DNA of 64,000 nt from Methyloversatilis discipulorum (GTDB lineage: Bacteria > Pseudomonadota > Gammaproteobacteria > Burkholderiales > Rhodocyclaceae). Where the stretch lies: the NCBI RefSeq assembly GCF_000527135.1, contig NZ_AZUP01000001.1:4179535-4243534 (forward strand). Reading direction: 5' to 3'. A model generated the notes under the pieces. The model saw nothing but the letters and a program-made list of their open reading frames with translations, was not told the DNA's origin and ran no database searches. Positions 26,928 to 36,064 of this stretch are shown in pieces; the first letter of the stretch is position 1, and every line of letters starts with the position of its first letter. The position numbers and the translations under genes were made by a program.

Positions 26928-29141
26928 ATGACGGTGGACATGAGCCAGTTCTACCAGGTGTTCTTCGAGGAAGCGGCGGAACATCTGGCGAACATGGAGC
27001 AGATGCTGCTCGACATCGATCTGCAGAGCATCGATGACGAGGAAATGAACGCGATCTTCCGCGCCGCCCATTCGATCAAGGGCAGTGCGGGCACTTTCGG
27101 CTTCCACGACCTTGCCCAGGTCACGCACGAACTCGAAACCCTGCTCGACCGCGTGCGCAAGCACGAGGTCGTCATGACCGCGGCCATGGTCGACGCCTCG
27201 CTCGAAGCGGGCGATTTGCTGCGCGACCTGGTGGCGGCACATCGTGGCGAGGGCGCGGCCGACATGGCGCGCGTTGACGAGGTGTGCGCGTCGATCAAGC
27301 GCCTGTATACCGATCCGGTATCGGTCGCCGACGAAGACCCGCAGCCGCTGTCGGTGACGGCGCTGCCGTCCAGTTTCCGTTTCAGTTTCATGCTGCCGCA
27401 GAGCTGCGCCGATGCGGCTGGCGTGATGGAGAACATGAGTGCCGAGCTCGAAGCGCTCGGCAGTCGCGTCGTGGACGTGTCGATCGATGCCGCCGGTCGT
27501 TGGCAGTGTCTGTTGGATGGCCGTGTCGACGCCGCCGCAGTGCGCGACATCGTCGAGTTCATCGCCAGCCCCGGCAGCTACGCCGAGGGCGAACCGGCAT
27601 CCGCACAGGCTGCCGCTGTCGATGACGCGTGGGGGCTGTTCGTTGCGACGCCGGCCACGACAGGCGACGCCGATGACGGCAGTTACGGCTTCTTCGATCC
27701 GCCGGCACCTGTTGCCGAGGACGCACAGGACGACAGCTTCGGCTTCTTCGACGCCGCACCCGGTGTGCCGACCACGGCAGCGCCTGCAACGGTTGCGGCG
27801 GACGACAGTTTCGGACTGTTCGAACCGCTGCCGGCCGAGTCCGCGGCGGTGCTGCCGATGCCGGCGCATCCGGTGGCAAAGCCGGGCGCACCGGCTGCCG
27901 ACAGTGCGTCCGAGCCAGCAAAGCCTGCAGCGGCGACGCGGACCTCCAAGGCTACGGGCGGCGACACCTCCATCCGCGTCGGCGTCGACAAGGTGGACCA
28001 GATCATCAATCTGGTCGGCGAACTGGTGATCACGCAGGCCATGCTCGCGTCGGCTGCATCGAAGCTCGATCCGGTCGAGTTCGAACGGCTGATGAATGGC
28101 GTGCAGCAACTCGAACGCAATACGCGCGACCTGCAGGAATCGGTCATGTCCATCCGCATGATGCCGATGTCCACCGTGTTCTCGCGCTTTCCGCGCGTGG
28201 TGCGCGACCTGTCGCAGAAACTGGGCAAGCAGGTGCGTCTGGTGCTCGCCGGCGAATCGACCGAACTGGACAAAGGCCTGATCGAGCGCATCGCCGATCC
28301 GCTCACCCATCTGGTGCGCAACAGCCTGGATCACGGCATCGAAACGCCGGACGTGCGCGCCGCGCGCGGCAAGCCGCGCGAGGGCACGATCACGCTGAAG
28401 GCTTCGCACCAGAGCGGCAACATCGTCATCGAGGTCGGTGACGACGGTGCCGGTCTGAACCGCGAGCGCATCCTGTCGAAGGCACGCGAGCGCGGCCTGC
28501 CGGTCAGCGACAACATGAGCGACCAGGAGGTGTGGGGACTCATCTTCGAAGCCGGCTTCTCGACCGCCGACCAGGTGACCGAGGTGTCCGGCCGCGGCGT
28601 CGGCATGGACGTCGTGAAGAAGAACATCACCGCGATGGGCGGCCGCGTGGACATCGAATCGATGACCGGCATCGGCACCCGCATGACGGTGCGCCTGCCG
28701 TTGACGCTGGCCATCCTCGACGGCATGTCGGTCGCGGTCGGCGCTGACACCTATATCGTGCCGCTGAACTACGTGGTCGAATCGCTGCAGCCGACCGCGG
28801 CGATGATCAAGAGCGTCGGCGGCGAGCCGCGGCTGGTGCAGGTGCGCAACGAGTACCTGAACATCCTGACGCTGCGGGATGCGCTCGGCCTTGCCGGCGG
28901 CACCACCGATCTCGAACGCGGCATCCTCGTCGTGCTCGAAGCCGATGGTGACAAGATCGCGCTGTTCGTTGACGAACTGGTCGGTCAGCACCAAGTGGTG
29001 ATCAAGAGTCTGGAGGCCAACTACCGCAAGGTGGTCGGCATCTCCGGCGCCACCATCATGGGCGACGGCCACGTCGGGCTCATTCTCGACGTGCCGTCGC
29101 TGGTCGAATCGGCGCGCGGACGCCTCGCCGTCGCCGCCTGA
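26928..29141 (+). CDS. cheA: Chemotaxis histidine kinase CheA (cluster 1)
   Basis: A 737-aa CheA. The HPt domain (1-110) has phospho-His48 in FRAAHSIKGSAGTFGF. Residues ~140-215 may be a P2-like docking domain (FRFSFMLPQSC). The linker (232-299) holds four copies of an acidic-acidic-x-aromatic-Gly-(F/L)-Phe motif. The dimerisation (VDKVDQIINLVGELVITQ), ATPase (HLVRNSLDHG, DDGAGL, GRGVGMDVV) and CheW-like (P5) domains follow. It lies 31 bp after cheY and before cheW, and would be activated by receptor arrays containing the two MCPs downstream. Confidence 0.94.
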   Translation: MTVDMSQFYQVFFEEAAEHLANMEQMLLDIDLQSIDDEEMNAIFRAAHSIKGSAGTFGFHDLAQVTHELETLLDRVRKHEVVMTAAMVDASLEAGDLLRDLVAAHRGEGAADMARVDEVCASIKRLYTDPVSVADEDPQPLSVTALPSSFRFSFMLPQSCADAAGVMENMSAELEALGSRVVDVSIDAAGRWQCLLDGRVDAAAVRDIVEFIASPGSYAEGEPASAQAAAVDDAWGLFVATPATTGDADDGSYGFFDPPAPVAEDAQDDSFGFFDAAPGVPTTAAPATVAADDSFGLFEPLPAESAAVLPMPAHPVAKPGAPAADSASEPAKPAAATRTSKATGGDTSIRVGVDKVDQIINLVGELVITQAMLASAASKLDPVEFERLMNGVQQLERNTRDLQESVMSIRMMPMSTVFSRFPRVVRDLSQKLGKQVRLVLAGESTELDKGLIERIADPLTHLVRNSLDHGIETPDVRAARGKPREGTITLKASHQSGNIVIEVGDDGAGLNRERILSKARERGLPVSDNMSDQEVWGLIFEAGFSTADQVTEVSGRGVGMDVVKKNITAMGGRVDIESMTGIGTRMTVRLPLTLAILDGMSVAVGADTYIVPLNYVVESLQPTAAMIKSVGGEPRLVQVRNEYLNILTLRDALGLAGGTTDLERGILVVLEADGDKIALFVDELVGQHQVVIKSLEANYRKVVGISGATIMGDGHVGLILDVPSLVESARGRLAVAA

Positions 29142-29241
29142 TCCGCAACGTCCTCAATGACCCCGCCGGCCGCTGGTCGGGCGGGGCCGTCGCCGTCCGT
29201 CTCGCGCCGTGTGCACACGCAAAATTAGGTGCTTCCCAGTC

Positions 29242-29269
29242 TCAAGGCGCCCGCCTTGCATGCCGTTAC
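29242..29269 (+). promoter_or_regulatory. Candidate FliA promoter of cheW, 12-bp spacer
   Basis: TCAAGGCG (29242-29249), 12 bp, GCCGTTAC (29262-29269), in the 159-bp gap before cheW. The -10 is good, the -35 second half and spacing are not. Confidence 0.45.
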
Positions 29270-29300
29270 AACTTCCGTAATCGCAGCGAGGGAGCTCACG

Positions 29301-29810
29301 ATGATGCAGGCGGCGCAGGCAGTGTCGCACCGGCCGGACGACGGCGCGGATGGAAGTTACGCCCAGGAGTACCTCACCTTCACGCTGGGTGAGGAAGAGT
29401 ACGCAATCGATATCCTCAAGGTGCAGGAGATCCGCGGCTACGACGCGGTCACCAGCATCGCGCACGCACCGCCCTTCATCAAGGGCGTGATCAATCTGCG
29501 CGGCACCATCGTTCCCATCGTCGACCTGCGCATCAAGTTCGGTGTCGGCGTCGTCGAATACACCCCGTTCACCGTCACCATCATCCTCAACGTCGGCGGG
29601 CGCGTCGTCGGCATGGTGGTCGATTCGGTGTCCGACGTGCTGGCGCTCGAGTCCTCGAAGATCCTGCCGGCGCCGGAATTCTCATCCAGCCTCGACACCC
29701 GCTACATCCACGGCCTTGGCTCCATCGACGAACGGATGCTCATCGTCGTCGATATCGAAAAGCTCATGCTGTCGGCCGACATGGCGTTGGTCGACGATCA
29801 GGTTCACTGA
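29301..29810 (+). CDS. cheW: Chemotaxis coupling protein CheW
   Basis: A 169-aa CheW that links CheA to receptor tips. The SH3-like double barrel is visible from [23 protein letters not shown] through [21 protein letters not shown] and VVDSVSDVL. An N-terminal extension of ~20 polar residues precedes it. The ATG at 29301 follows GAGGGAG; an upstream in-frame codon would start inside the -35/-10 region. It is the only stand-alone CheW in the window, serving cluster 1; cluster 2 has two CheV proteins instead. Confidence 0.94.
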   Translation: MMQAAQAVSHRPDDGADGSYAQEYLTFTLGEEEYAIDILKVQEIRGYDAVTSIAHAPPFIKGVINLRGTIVPIVDLRIKFGVGVVEYTPFTVTIILNVGGRVVGMVVDSVSDVLALESSKILPAPEFSSSLDTRYIHGLGSIDERMLIVVDIEKLMLSADMALVDDQVH

Positions 29811-29821
29811 AGGTGGCACAC

Positions 29822-32212
29822 ATGGATTCCCACTCCGCATCCCCCGCCGCCGCGCGCGGCCTGACCGTCCAGCAGCGCCTGATGGTCATCGTTGCCGCCA
29901 GCCTGGCCGGCATTCTGCTGCTGGCCGCGGTACTGCTGGCCGGCATGCGCAGCACCATGATCGAGGACCGCAAGAACGCCGCGCGCTTTGCGGTCGAGTC
30001 GGCCTGGGGCGTCGTCGATGCCTTCCACAAGCGCGCGCAGTCGGGCGAACTGACGGACGACGAAGCGCGCAAGCAGGCGATGAGCACGCTGCGCACGATG
30101 CGCTACAACGGCGAGGACTATTTCTGGATCAATGACTTCGGTCCGCGCATGGTCATGCACCCGACCAAGCCCGAGCTCGATGGCAAGGATCTGAGCGGTT
30201 CGAAGGACCCGAACGGCAAGGCGCTGTTCGTCGAATTCGTCGCCGTGGCCAAGGCGAGTGGCGCCGGCTTCGTCGATTACCAGTGGCCGCGACCGGGCGC
30301 CGACAAGCCGGTGGACAAGGTGTCCTATGTTCGCCAGTTCGAGCCCTGGGGCTGGATCGTCGGTTCCGGCATCTATGTCGATGAGGTGAATGCGCTGGTG
30401 CTGAAAGAGGCGCTCCGCGTGGCGCTGATCGCGCTGCTGATCGCTGCGGTGATCGGTGTCATCGGCGTGCGGCTCGGTCGCAGTATCGCCGGCCGCCTGC
30501 GTATCGCCGGCAACCATGCCAGCGAGATCGCCTCCGGTGTGCTCGACCGTCGCATCGATGCCGGCACGCAGGATGAAGTGGGCCAGCTGATGTCGGCGCT
30601 GGAGCGCATGCGTACCGATCTGCAGGCACGTGTGGAGCGCGAACGGGTTGTTGCCGAGGAGAATCTGCGCGCGCGCACCGCGCTCGATTTCGTCACCACC
30701 AACGTCCGCATCGCCGACAACGACGGCAAGGTGCTCTACGCCAACCGCGCGATGCACGCAACGGTGACACGCATCGCCGACGAGCTGCGTCGTCATATTC
30801 CGGGCTTCTCGCTCGACAAGTTCATCGGCTGCAACATCACGGCCATCTGTACGAACCCGGAGTTCGTGCGCAAATCGAGAACGACGGCGGGCGGCGGCTA
30901 CGAGGCCGAACTGGTGATCGGTCGTCACGTGTTCGATCTCGTGTCGACACCGATTGTCGGCGAGTCCGGCGAGCGCATCGGCACCGTGGGTGAATGGATA
31001 GACCGCACGGAAGAAGTCGCCATCGAGCAGCAGGTGACCGACGTGGTCGTGGCCGCCGGGCAGGGCGATTTCACGCAGCGACTGTCGGTGGACGACAAGC
31101 AGGGTTTCTTCCGCCAGCTGGCCGAGGGGCTTAACGGCCTGGTCGAACAGGTATCGGTCAGCCTGTCAGACGTCGCGACGGTACTGAGCGGCGTGTCGGG
31201 CGGCGATCTGACGCGGCGCATCGATCGCAACTACAGCGGCCTGTTTGGTCAGCTGAAGGACGACACGAACACGACGGTCGACAAGCTGCGCGAGGTGGTG
31301 GGCCGGATCAAGGAATCGACCGAGTCGATCAACACGGCGGCGCGGGAGATTGCGGCCGGCAATGCGGACCTGAGTTCGCGCACCGAAGAGCAGGCGAGCT
31401 CGCTGGAAGAGACGGCCAGTTCGATGGAAGAGCTCAATGCGACGGTGAAGCAGAACGCGGAAAGCGCGCAGAAGGCGAACCAGCTGGGTCACCAGAGCAA
31501 CGAAGCGGTGATGCGCGGTGCGGAGACGGTGAAGCGGGTGGTGCTGACGATGTCGGACATTCAGGACTCGAGCCGGAAGATCGCGGACATCATCGGGGTG
31601 ATCGACTCGATCGCGTTCCAGACCAACATCCTTGCGCTGAACGCGGCAGTGGAAGCGGCGCGCGCGGGCGAGCAGGGCCGGGGCTTCGCGGTGGTGGCGA
31701 GCGAGGTACGCAATCTTGCGCAGCGCAGCGCGCAGGCGGCGAAGGAAATCAAGGGCCTGATCGCCGATTCGGTGGAGCGTGTCGACGGTGGCGCCAAGCT
31801 GGTGGCGGAGGCGGGCGCGACGATGGAACAGGTGGTCGACAGCTTCCGTCAGGTGACGGGTCTGGTGACGGACATTGCGTCGGCGAGCCAGGAACAGTCG
31901 TCAGGGATCGCGCAGGTGACGCAGGCGGTCAGCCAGATGGACGGTGTGACGCAGCAGAACGCGGCGCTGGTGGAACAGGCGGCGGCGGCAGCGGAGAGCC
32001 TGGAAGAGCAGGCGCGGTCGCTGATGCGCGCGGTGGGCCAGTTCAAGCTGGACGAGGGCGGTCGTGTGGCGTCATCGTTCGATGCAGTGCGCGAGGCGGC
32101 GAACAGCGAACCGGTGCTGCCGCGTTCGCGCGGTGGGGCGCTGGGCAAGGTCAAGCGCATCGCGCCAACGGCGCAACCCGCCTTCGCCGAAGAGGAATGG
32201 GAAGAGTTCTGA
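29822..32212 (+). CDS. Methyl-accepting chemotaxis protein (sCache, PAS, HAMP repeats)
   Basis: A 796-aa receptor. A membrane segment (~18-40) is followed by a periplasmic single Cache domain (~45-190, with DYFWINDFGPRMVMHP and WGWIVGSGIY), a second membrane segment and HAMP. A cytoplasmic PAS-like domain (~275-385) and two HAMP-like segments (~390-490) lead to the signalling hairpin with tip AFQTNILALNAAVEAARAG. The last residues EEEWEEF fit the xWxxF tether bound by CheR/CheB. ATG 29822 is eight bases from AAGG; an in-frame GTG at 29813 is possible. The last 960 bp nearly match the next MCP. Confidence 0.9.
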   Translation: MDSHSASPAAARGLTVQQRLMVIVAASLAGILLLAAVLLAGMRSTMIEDRKNAARFAVESAWGVVDAFHKRAQSGELTDDEARKQAMSTLRTMRYNGEDYFWINDFGPRMVMHPTKPELDGKDLSGSKDPNGKALFVEFVAVAKASGAGFVDYQWPRPGADKPVDKVSYVRQFEPWGWIVGSGIYVDEVNALVLKEALRVALIALLIAAVIGVIGVRLGRSIAGRLRIAGNHASEIASGVLDRRIDAGTQDEVGQLMSALERMRTDLQARVERERVVAEENLRARTALDFVTTNVRIADNDGKVLYANRAMHATVTRIADELRRHIPGFSLDKFIGCNITAICTNPEFVRKSRTTAGGGYEAELVIGRHVFDLVSTPIVGESGERIGTVGEWIDRTEEVAIEQQVTDVVVAAGQGDFTQRLSVDDKQGFFRQLAEGLNGLVEQVSVSLSDVATVLSGVSGGDLTRRIDRNYSGLFGQLKDDTNTTVDKLREVVGRIKESTESINTAAREIAAGNADLSSRTEEQASSLEETASSMEELNATVKQNAESAQKANQLGHQSNEAVMRGAETVKRVVLTMSDIQDSSRKIADIIGVIDSIAFQTNILALNAAVEAARAGEQGRGFAVVASEVRNLAQRSAQAAKEIKGLIADSVERVDGGAKLVAEAGATMEQVVDSFRQVTGLVTDIASASQEQSSGIAQVTQAVSQMDGVTQQNAALVEQAAAAAESLEEQARSLMRAVGQFKLDEGGRVASSFDAVREAANSEPVLPRSRGGALGKVKRIAPTAQPAFAEEEWEEF
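31253..32212 (+). repeat. Long direct repeat, copy 1 (3' end of MCP gene)
   Basis: This 960-bp stretch encodes the signalling domain and C-terminal tail and is nearly identical at nucleotide level to 34140-35111 in the next gene, including silent positions. The second copy has 12 extra bases near its end (34971-34988 region). It looks like recent duplication or gene conversion. Confidence 0.9.
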
Positions 32213-32267
32213 GCGCGCGGCGACGCCACGCGAAACATCGATCAGCAGGGAGGCAGGAGAGTACGTC

Positions 32268-35111
32268 ATGCGCATCAACTCGCCGGTGACCGGGCGTGAG
32301 GTCGAACTGACCGAGCGGCACAACCTCGTGTCGCGCACCGATCTGCAGGGCCGCATCACCTTCGCAAACCGTGATTTCGTCGAGGTGAGTGGCTTCGACG
32401 AGGCCGAACTGGTCGGCCAGCCGCACAACGTCGTGCGCCACCCGGACATGCCGCGCGAAGCCTTCGACGACATGTGGCGCTGCCTGAAGGCAGAGCGCCC
32501 GTGGACCGGGCTGGTCAAGAACCGCTGCAAGAACGGCGATCACTACTGGGTGCTCGCCAATGCAACGCCGCTGCTGGAGAACGGCGTGGTGACCGGCTAC
32601 ATCTCGGTGCGCACGCGCGCCTCGCGCGAGCAAATCGCCGCCGCCGAGAGCGCCTACCGCGCCTTCCGCGAAGGTCAGGCCAGAGGACTGGCGATCCGCG
32701 ACGGGGTGGTGGTCCGCAGCGGTTTCTCGCCGACGCGCTTTGTTGCCGCCCTGAGCATCCGGGCGCGCATGTTTGCCATCGTCGGCATCCTCGGACTGAC
32801 GATGGCGGGCATCGCCGCCACCGGCATGCAGGCGATGCAGACCAGCGAATCCATCCTGAAGGTGGTCTACAACGAGCGCGTGGTGCCGACCCAGCAGCTC
32901 AAGGTGGTCGCCGACATGTATGCGGTGAACATCGTCGATACCGCGCACAAGGTGCGCAACGGCAACATCGATTTCGCTGCCGGCAGCAAGAACCTCGATC
33001 AGGCGCGTGACGCGATCGGCAAGAACTGGGACAGCTATCGCGCCAGCCAGATGACGGCGGAGGAGAAGACGCTGGTCGAGCAGGCCGTGCCGCTGATGAA
33101 GACCGCCGACGCGTCGATCGAACGTCTGGCCGCCATCATGGCGAACAAGGACATGGCGGCGCTGACCGCCTACACGGTGCAAGACCTGTATCCGGTGATC
33201 GATCCGATCTCCGGCAAGATCAGCGAGCTGGTCGATCTGCAGATCCGCGTTGCGGGTTCCGAAATCGAGCACGTGCGCAGCGAATCGTCGTCGGCATTCG
33301 CCGTCATGGCAGCGCTGCTCGCCGTGGGCGTGCTGATCGCAGCGGTCGGCGCCTGGCTGCTGCTGCGCTCGATACTGCGGCCGATCGCCGACGTGAAGGC
33401 CATCGTCCGCCGCATGGCGGAGGGCCGGCTCGACGTCGAGGTGGAGACCACGCGCCGCGACGAGATGGTGGCCATCCTCGACGCGATGAAGACGATGAAG
33501 ATCAAGCTCGGTGCCGACATGGCCGAGGAACGTCGTGTGGCAGACGAGAATCTGCGCATCCGCGAAGCGCTCGATTCGGTCACCACCAATGTGCGCATCG
33601 CCGATCCGGACGGCAAGGTGCTCTATGCAAACAAGACGCTGATCGACACGCTGCGCCGCACCGAGGCGGAAATCCGCCGGAAGGTGCCGCAGTTCTCGGC
33701 CGAGCGCTTCGTCGGCAGCGACATCACCGTGTTCTACGACGATCCTGAAGCGGCGCGTCGCCGCCTGGCCTCGCTGTCCAGCACGGTCAAAAGCGAGATT
33801 GTCATCGGCGGTCGCCTGTACCAGCTCACCACCAGCCCGATCACCAATGCGGCCGGTCAGCGACTGGGTTCGGTCGGCGAATGGCTGGACCGCACCGACG
33901 AGGCCGCCATCGAGAAGGAAGTGACCGATCTGGTGCGCAGCGCCGGCAATGGCGACTTCTCACAACGCCTGACGGTGGACGGCAAGCAGGGCTTCTTCCG
34001 TCAGCTGGCCGAAGGTCTGAACGGCCTGGTACAGCAGGTTTCCGATGGCTTGAGCGATGTGGCCAAGGTGCTCAACGCGATGGCCGGTGGTGACCTGAAT
34101 CGCAGGATCGAGCGCGAGTACGCCGGAACCTTCGCGCAACTGAAGGACGACACGAACACGACGGTGGACAAGCTGCGGGAGGTGGTCGGCCGGATCAAGG
34201 AATCGACGGAAGCGATCAACACCGCTGCGCGGGAGATTACGGCCGGCAATGCGGACCTGAGTTCGCGCACCGAAGAGCAGGCGAGCTCGCTGGAAGAGAC
34301 GGCCAGTTCGATGGAAGAGCTCAATGCGACGGTGAAGCAGAACGCGGAAAGCGCGCAGAAGGCGAACCAGCTGGGTCACCAGAGCAACGAAGCGGTGATG
34401 CGCGGTGCGGAGACGGTGAAGCGGGTGGTGCTGACGATGTCGGACATTCAGGACTCGAGCCGGAAGATCGCGGACATCATCGGGGTGATCGACTCGATCG
34501 CGTTCCAGACCAACATCCTTGCGCTGAACGCGGCAGTGGAAGCGGCGCGCGCGGGCGAGCAGGGCCGGGGCTTCGCGGTGGTGGCGAGCGAGGTACGCAA
34601 TCTTGCGCAGCGCAGCGCGCAGGCGGCGAAGGAAATCAAGGGCCTGATCGCCGACTCGGTGGAGCGTGTCGACGGTGGCGCCAAGCTGGTGGCCGAGGCG
34701 GGTGCGACGATGGAGCAGGTGGTCGACAGCTTCCGTCAGGTGACGGGGCTGGTGACGGACATTGCGTCGGCAAGCCAGGAACAGTCGAGTGGTATTGCGC
34801 AGGTGACGCAGGCGGTGAGCCAGATGGACGGGGTGACGCAGCAGAACGCGGCGCTGGTGGAGCAGGCGGCGGCGGCGGCGGAGAGCCTGGAAGAGCAGGC
34901 GCGGTCGCTGATGCGTGCGGTGGGGCAGTTCAAGCTGGACGAGGGCGGTCGTGTGGCGTCGTCGTTCGACACGCCGGCCGCGGTATCGCGCGAGGCGGCG
35001 AACAGCGAACCGGTGCTGCCGCGTTCGCGTGGCGGTGCGCTGGGCAAGGTCAAGCGCATCGCGCCGACGGCGCAACCCGCCTTCGCCGAAGAGGAATGGG
35101 AAGAGTTCTGA
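32268..35111 (+). CDS. Aer-type PAS chemoreceptor (energy/redox taxis MCP)
   Basis: A 947-aa receptor. The N-terminal PAS domain (~10-120) contains the Aer FAD-site pattern QPHNVVRHPDMP and a NGDHYWVLANATP strand, pointing to redox or oxygen sensing from the cytoplasm. A membrane segment (~165-185), a four-helix periplasmic region (~190-340), a second membrane segment (~345-365), HAMP, a second PAS-like domain (~425-540), further HAMP-like segments and the signalling hairpin follow. It ends in the same EEEWEEF tail as the preceding MCP. AGGAGAG lies before the ATG. It is 55 bp after the previous MCP. Confidence 0.9.
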   Translation: MRINSPVTGREVELTERHNLVSRTDLQGRITFANRDFVEVSGFDEAELVGQPHNVVRHPDMPREAFDDMWRCLKAERPWTGLVKNRCKNGDHYWVLANATPLLENGVVTGYISVRTRASREQIAAAESAYRAFREGQARGLAIRDGVVVRSGFSPTRFVAALSIRARMFAIVGILGLTMAGIAATGMQAMQTSESILKVVYNERVVPTQQLKVVADMYAVNIVDTAHKVRNGNIDFAAGSKNLDQARDAIGKNWDSYRASQMTAEEKTLVEQAVPLMKTADASIERLAAIMANKDMAALTAYTVQDLYPVIDPISGKISELVDLQIRVAGSEIEHVRSESSSAFAVMAALLAVGVLIAAVGAWLLLRSILRPIADVKAIVRRMAEGRLDVEVETTRRDEMVAILDAMKTMKIKLGADMAEERRVADENLRIREALDSVTTNVRIADPDGKVLYANKTLIDTLRRTEAEIRRKVPQFSAERFVGSDITVFYDDPEAARRRLASLSSTVKSEIVIGGRLYQLTTSPITNAAGQRLGSVGEWLDRTDEAAIEKEVTDLVRSAGNGDFSQRLTVDGKQGFFRQLAEGLNGLVQQVSDGLSDVAKVLNAMAGGDLNRRIEREYAGTFAQLKDDTNTTVDKLREVVGRIKESTEAINTAAREITAGNADLSSRTEEQASSLEETASSMEELNATVKQNAESAQKANQLGHQSNEAVMRGAETVKRVVLTMSDIQDSSRKIADIIGVIDSIAFQTNILALNAAVEAARAGEQGRGFAVVASEVRNLAQRSAQAAKEIKGLIADSVERVDGGAKLVAEAGATMEQVVDSFRQVTGLVTDIASASQEQSSGIAQVTQAVSQMDGVTQQNAALVEQAAAAAESLEEQARSLMRAVGQFKLDEGGRVASSFDTPAAVSREAANSEPVLPRSRGGALGKVKRIAPTAQPAFAEEEWEEF
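34140..35111 (+). repeat. Long direct repeat, copy 2 (3' end of Aer-type MCP gene)
   Basis: Counterpart of 31253-32212, 972 bp, offset 2887 bp. Sequence differs by scattered single bases and a 12-bp insertion encoding extra residues (around TPAAVS) before the conserved tail. Confidence 0.9.
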
Positions 35112-35155
35112 ACGCAGGCAGTGACTGAATCGTCCTTCCAAATGGAATCCGCATC

Positions 35156-36064
35156 GTGAACACAGGCAGCAAGGCAAGCATCACCACGCACAACGCGGCG
35201 CAGATCACGCGCCAGCTGTCGGAGGTGAAGACACTGACCGGCAGCACGCGCGAGTTCAGCTTCACGCGCGAGGACTTCGACCGCATCGCGAAGATGATCC
35301 ATCAGTACGCGGGCATCTCGCTGTCGCCGATCAAGTTCGACATGGTGTACAGCCGGCTGGCACGCCGGCTGCGCGCCACCGGCGACGCAACCTTCGCCGA
35401 CTACATCCGCCGGCTGGAGCGCAACGACCGCACCGAATGGGAAACCTTCGTCAATTCGCTGACGACCAACCTGACGTCCTTCTTCCGCGAAGCACATCAC
35501 TTCGATCTGCTGAAGCAGCACCTGACCAAGCTCGGCAAGCCCAACGCGCGCATCTGGTGCAGCGCCGCGTCGACCGGCGAGGAGCCGTACTCGATCGCCA
35601 TCACCTGTTGCGAGCTGTACGGCAGCATGACGCCGCCGGTCGAAATCATCGCCTCCGACATCGACACCCAGGTACTGGCGCAGGGCCAGGCGGGCGTCTA
35701 TGGCGAAGAGCGCATCGAAAAGCTGTCGCCGGAACTGGTGCGCAAGTACTTCCTGCGTGGCACCGGCAGCCGTTCGGGTGAAGTGAGGGTGCGCCCCGAA
35801 CTGCAGAGACTGATCCGCTTCACCCGCGTGAATCTGCTCGAACCGAACTGGCCGGTGCGCGGGCCGCTGGAAGCCATCTTCTGCCGCAATGTCATGATCT
35901 ATTTCGACAAGCCCACGCAGTACGGCATCCTCAAGCGCTATGTGCCGTTGCTGCGACCGGACGGGCTGCTGTTTGCCGGCCACTCGGAGAGCTTCTCGCA
36001 CGCGGTCGACCTGTTCCGCAATCTGGGAAGGACGGTTTATGCGCGTGCTGACGGCGGTCGATAA
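35156..36064 (+). CDS. cheR: Chemotaxis protein methyltransferase CheR
   Basis: A 302-aa CheR that methylates receptor glutamates using S-adenosylmethionine. The N-terminal helical domain (FTREDFDRIAKMIHQYAGI), TTNLTSFFRE, the SAM motif CSAASTGEEPYSIAI and EIIASDID, and RNVMIYF are present. The beta-subdomain that binds C-terminal pentapeptides is in the normal place, consistent with the xWxxF tails of the two upstream MCPs. The GTG start follows GGAA. It overlaps cheD by 26 bases. Confidence 0.94.
   Translation: MNTGSKASITTHNAAQITRQLSEVKTLTGSTREFSFTREDFDRIAKMIHQYAGISLSPIKFDMVYSRLARRLRATGDATFADYIRRLERNDRTEWETFVNSLTTNLTSFFREAHHFDLLKQHLTKLGKPNARIWCSAASTGEEPYSIAITCCELYGSMTPPVEIIASDIDTQVLAQGQAGVYGEERIEKLSPELVRKYFLRGTGSRSGEVRVRPELQRLIRFTRVNLLEPNWPVRGPLEAIFCRNVMIYFDKPTQYGILKRYVPLLRPDGLLFAGHSESFSHAVDLFRNLGRTVYARADGGR

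Noticed and set aside
29160..29200. GC-rich inverted sequence after cheA1 as a terminator
   Set aside because: Pairing is imperfect and no T-run follows; cheW may be co-transcribed with cheA.
31253..35111. Long direct repeat as a mobile element
   Set aside because: The repeat lies wholly within MCP coding sequence and encodes the signalling domain; no transposase or terminal repeats are present.
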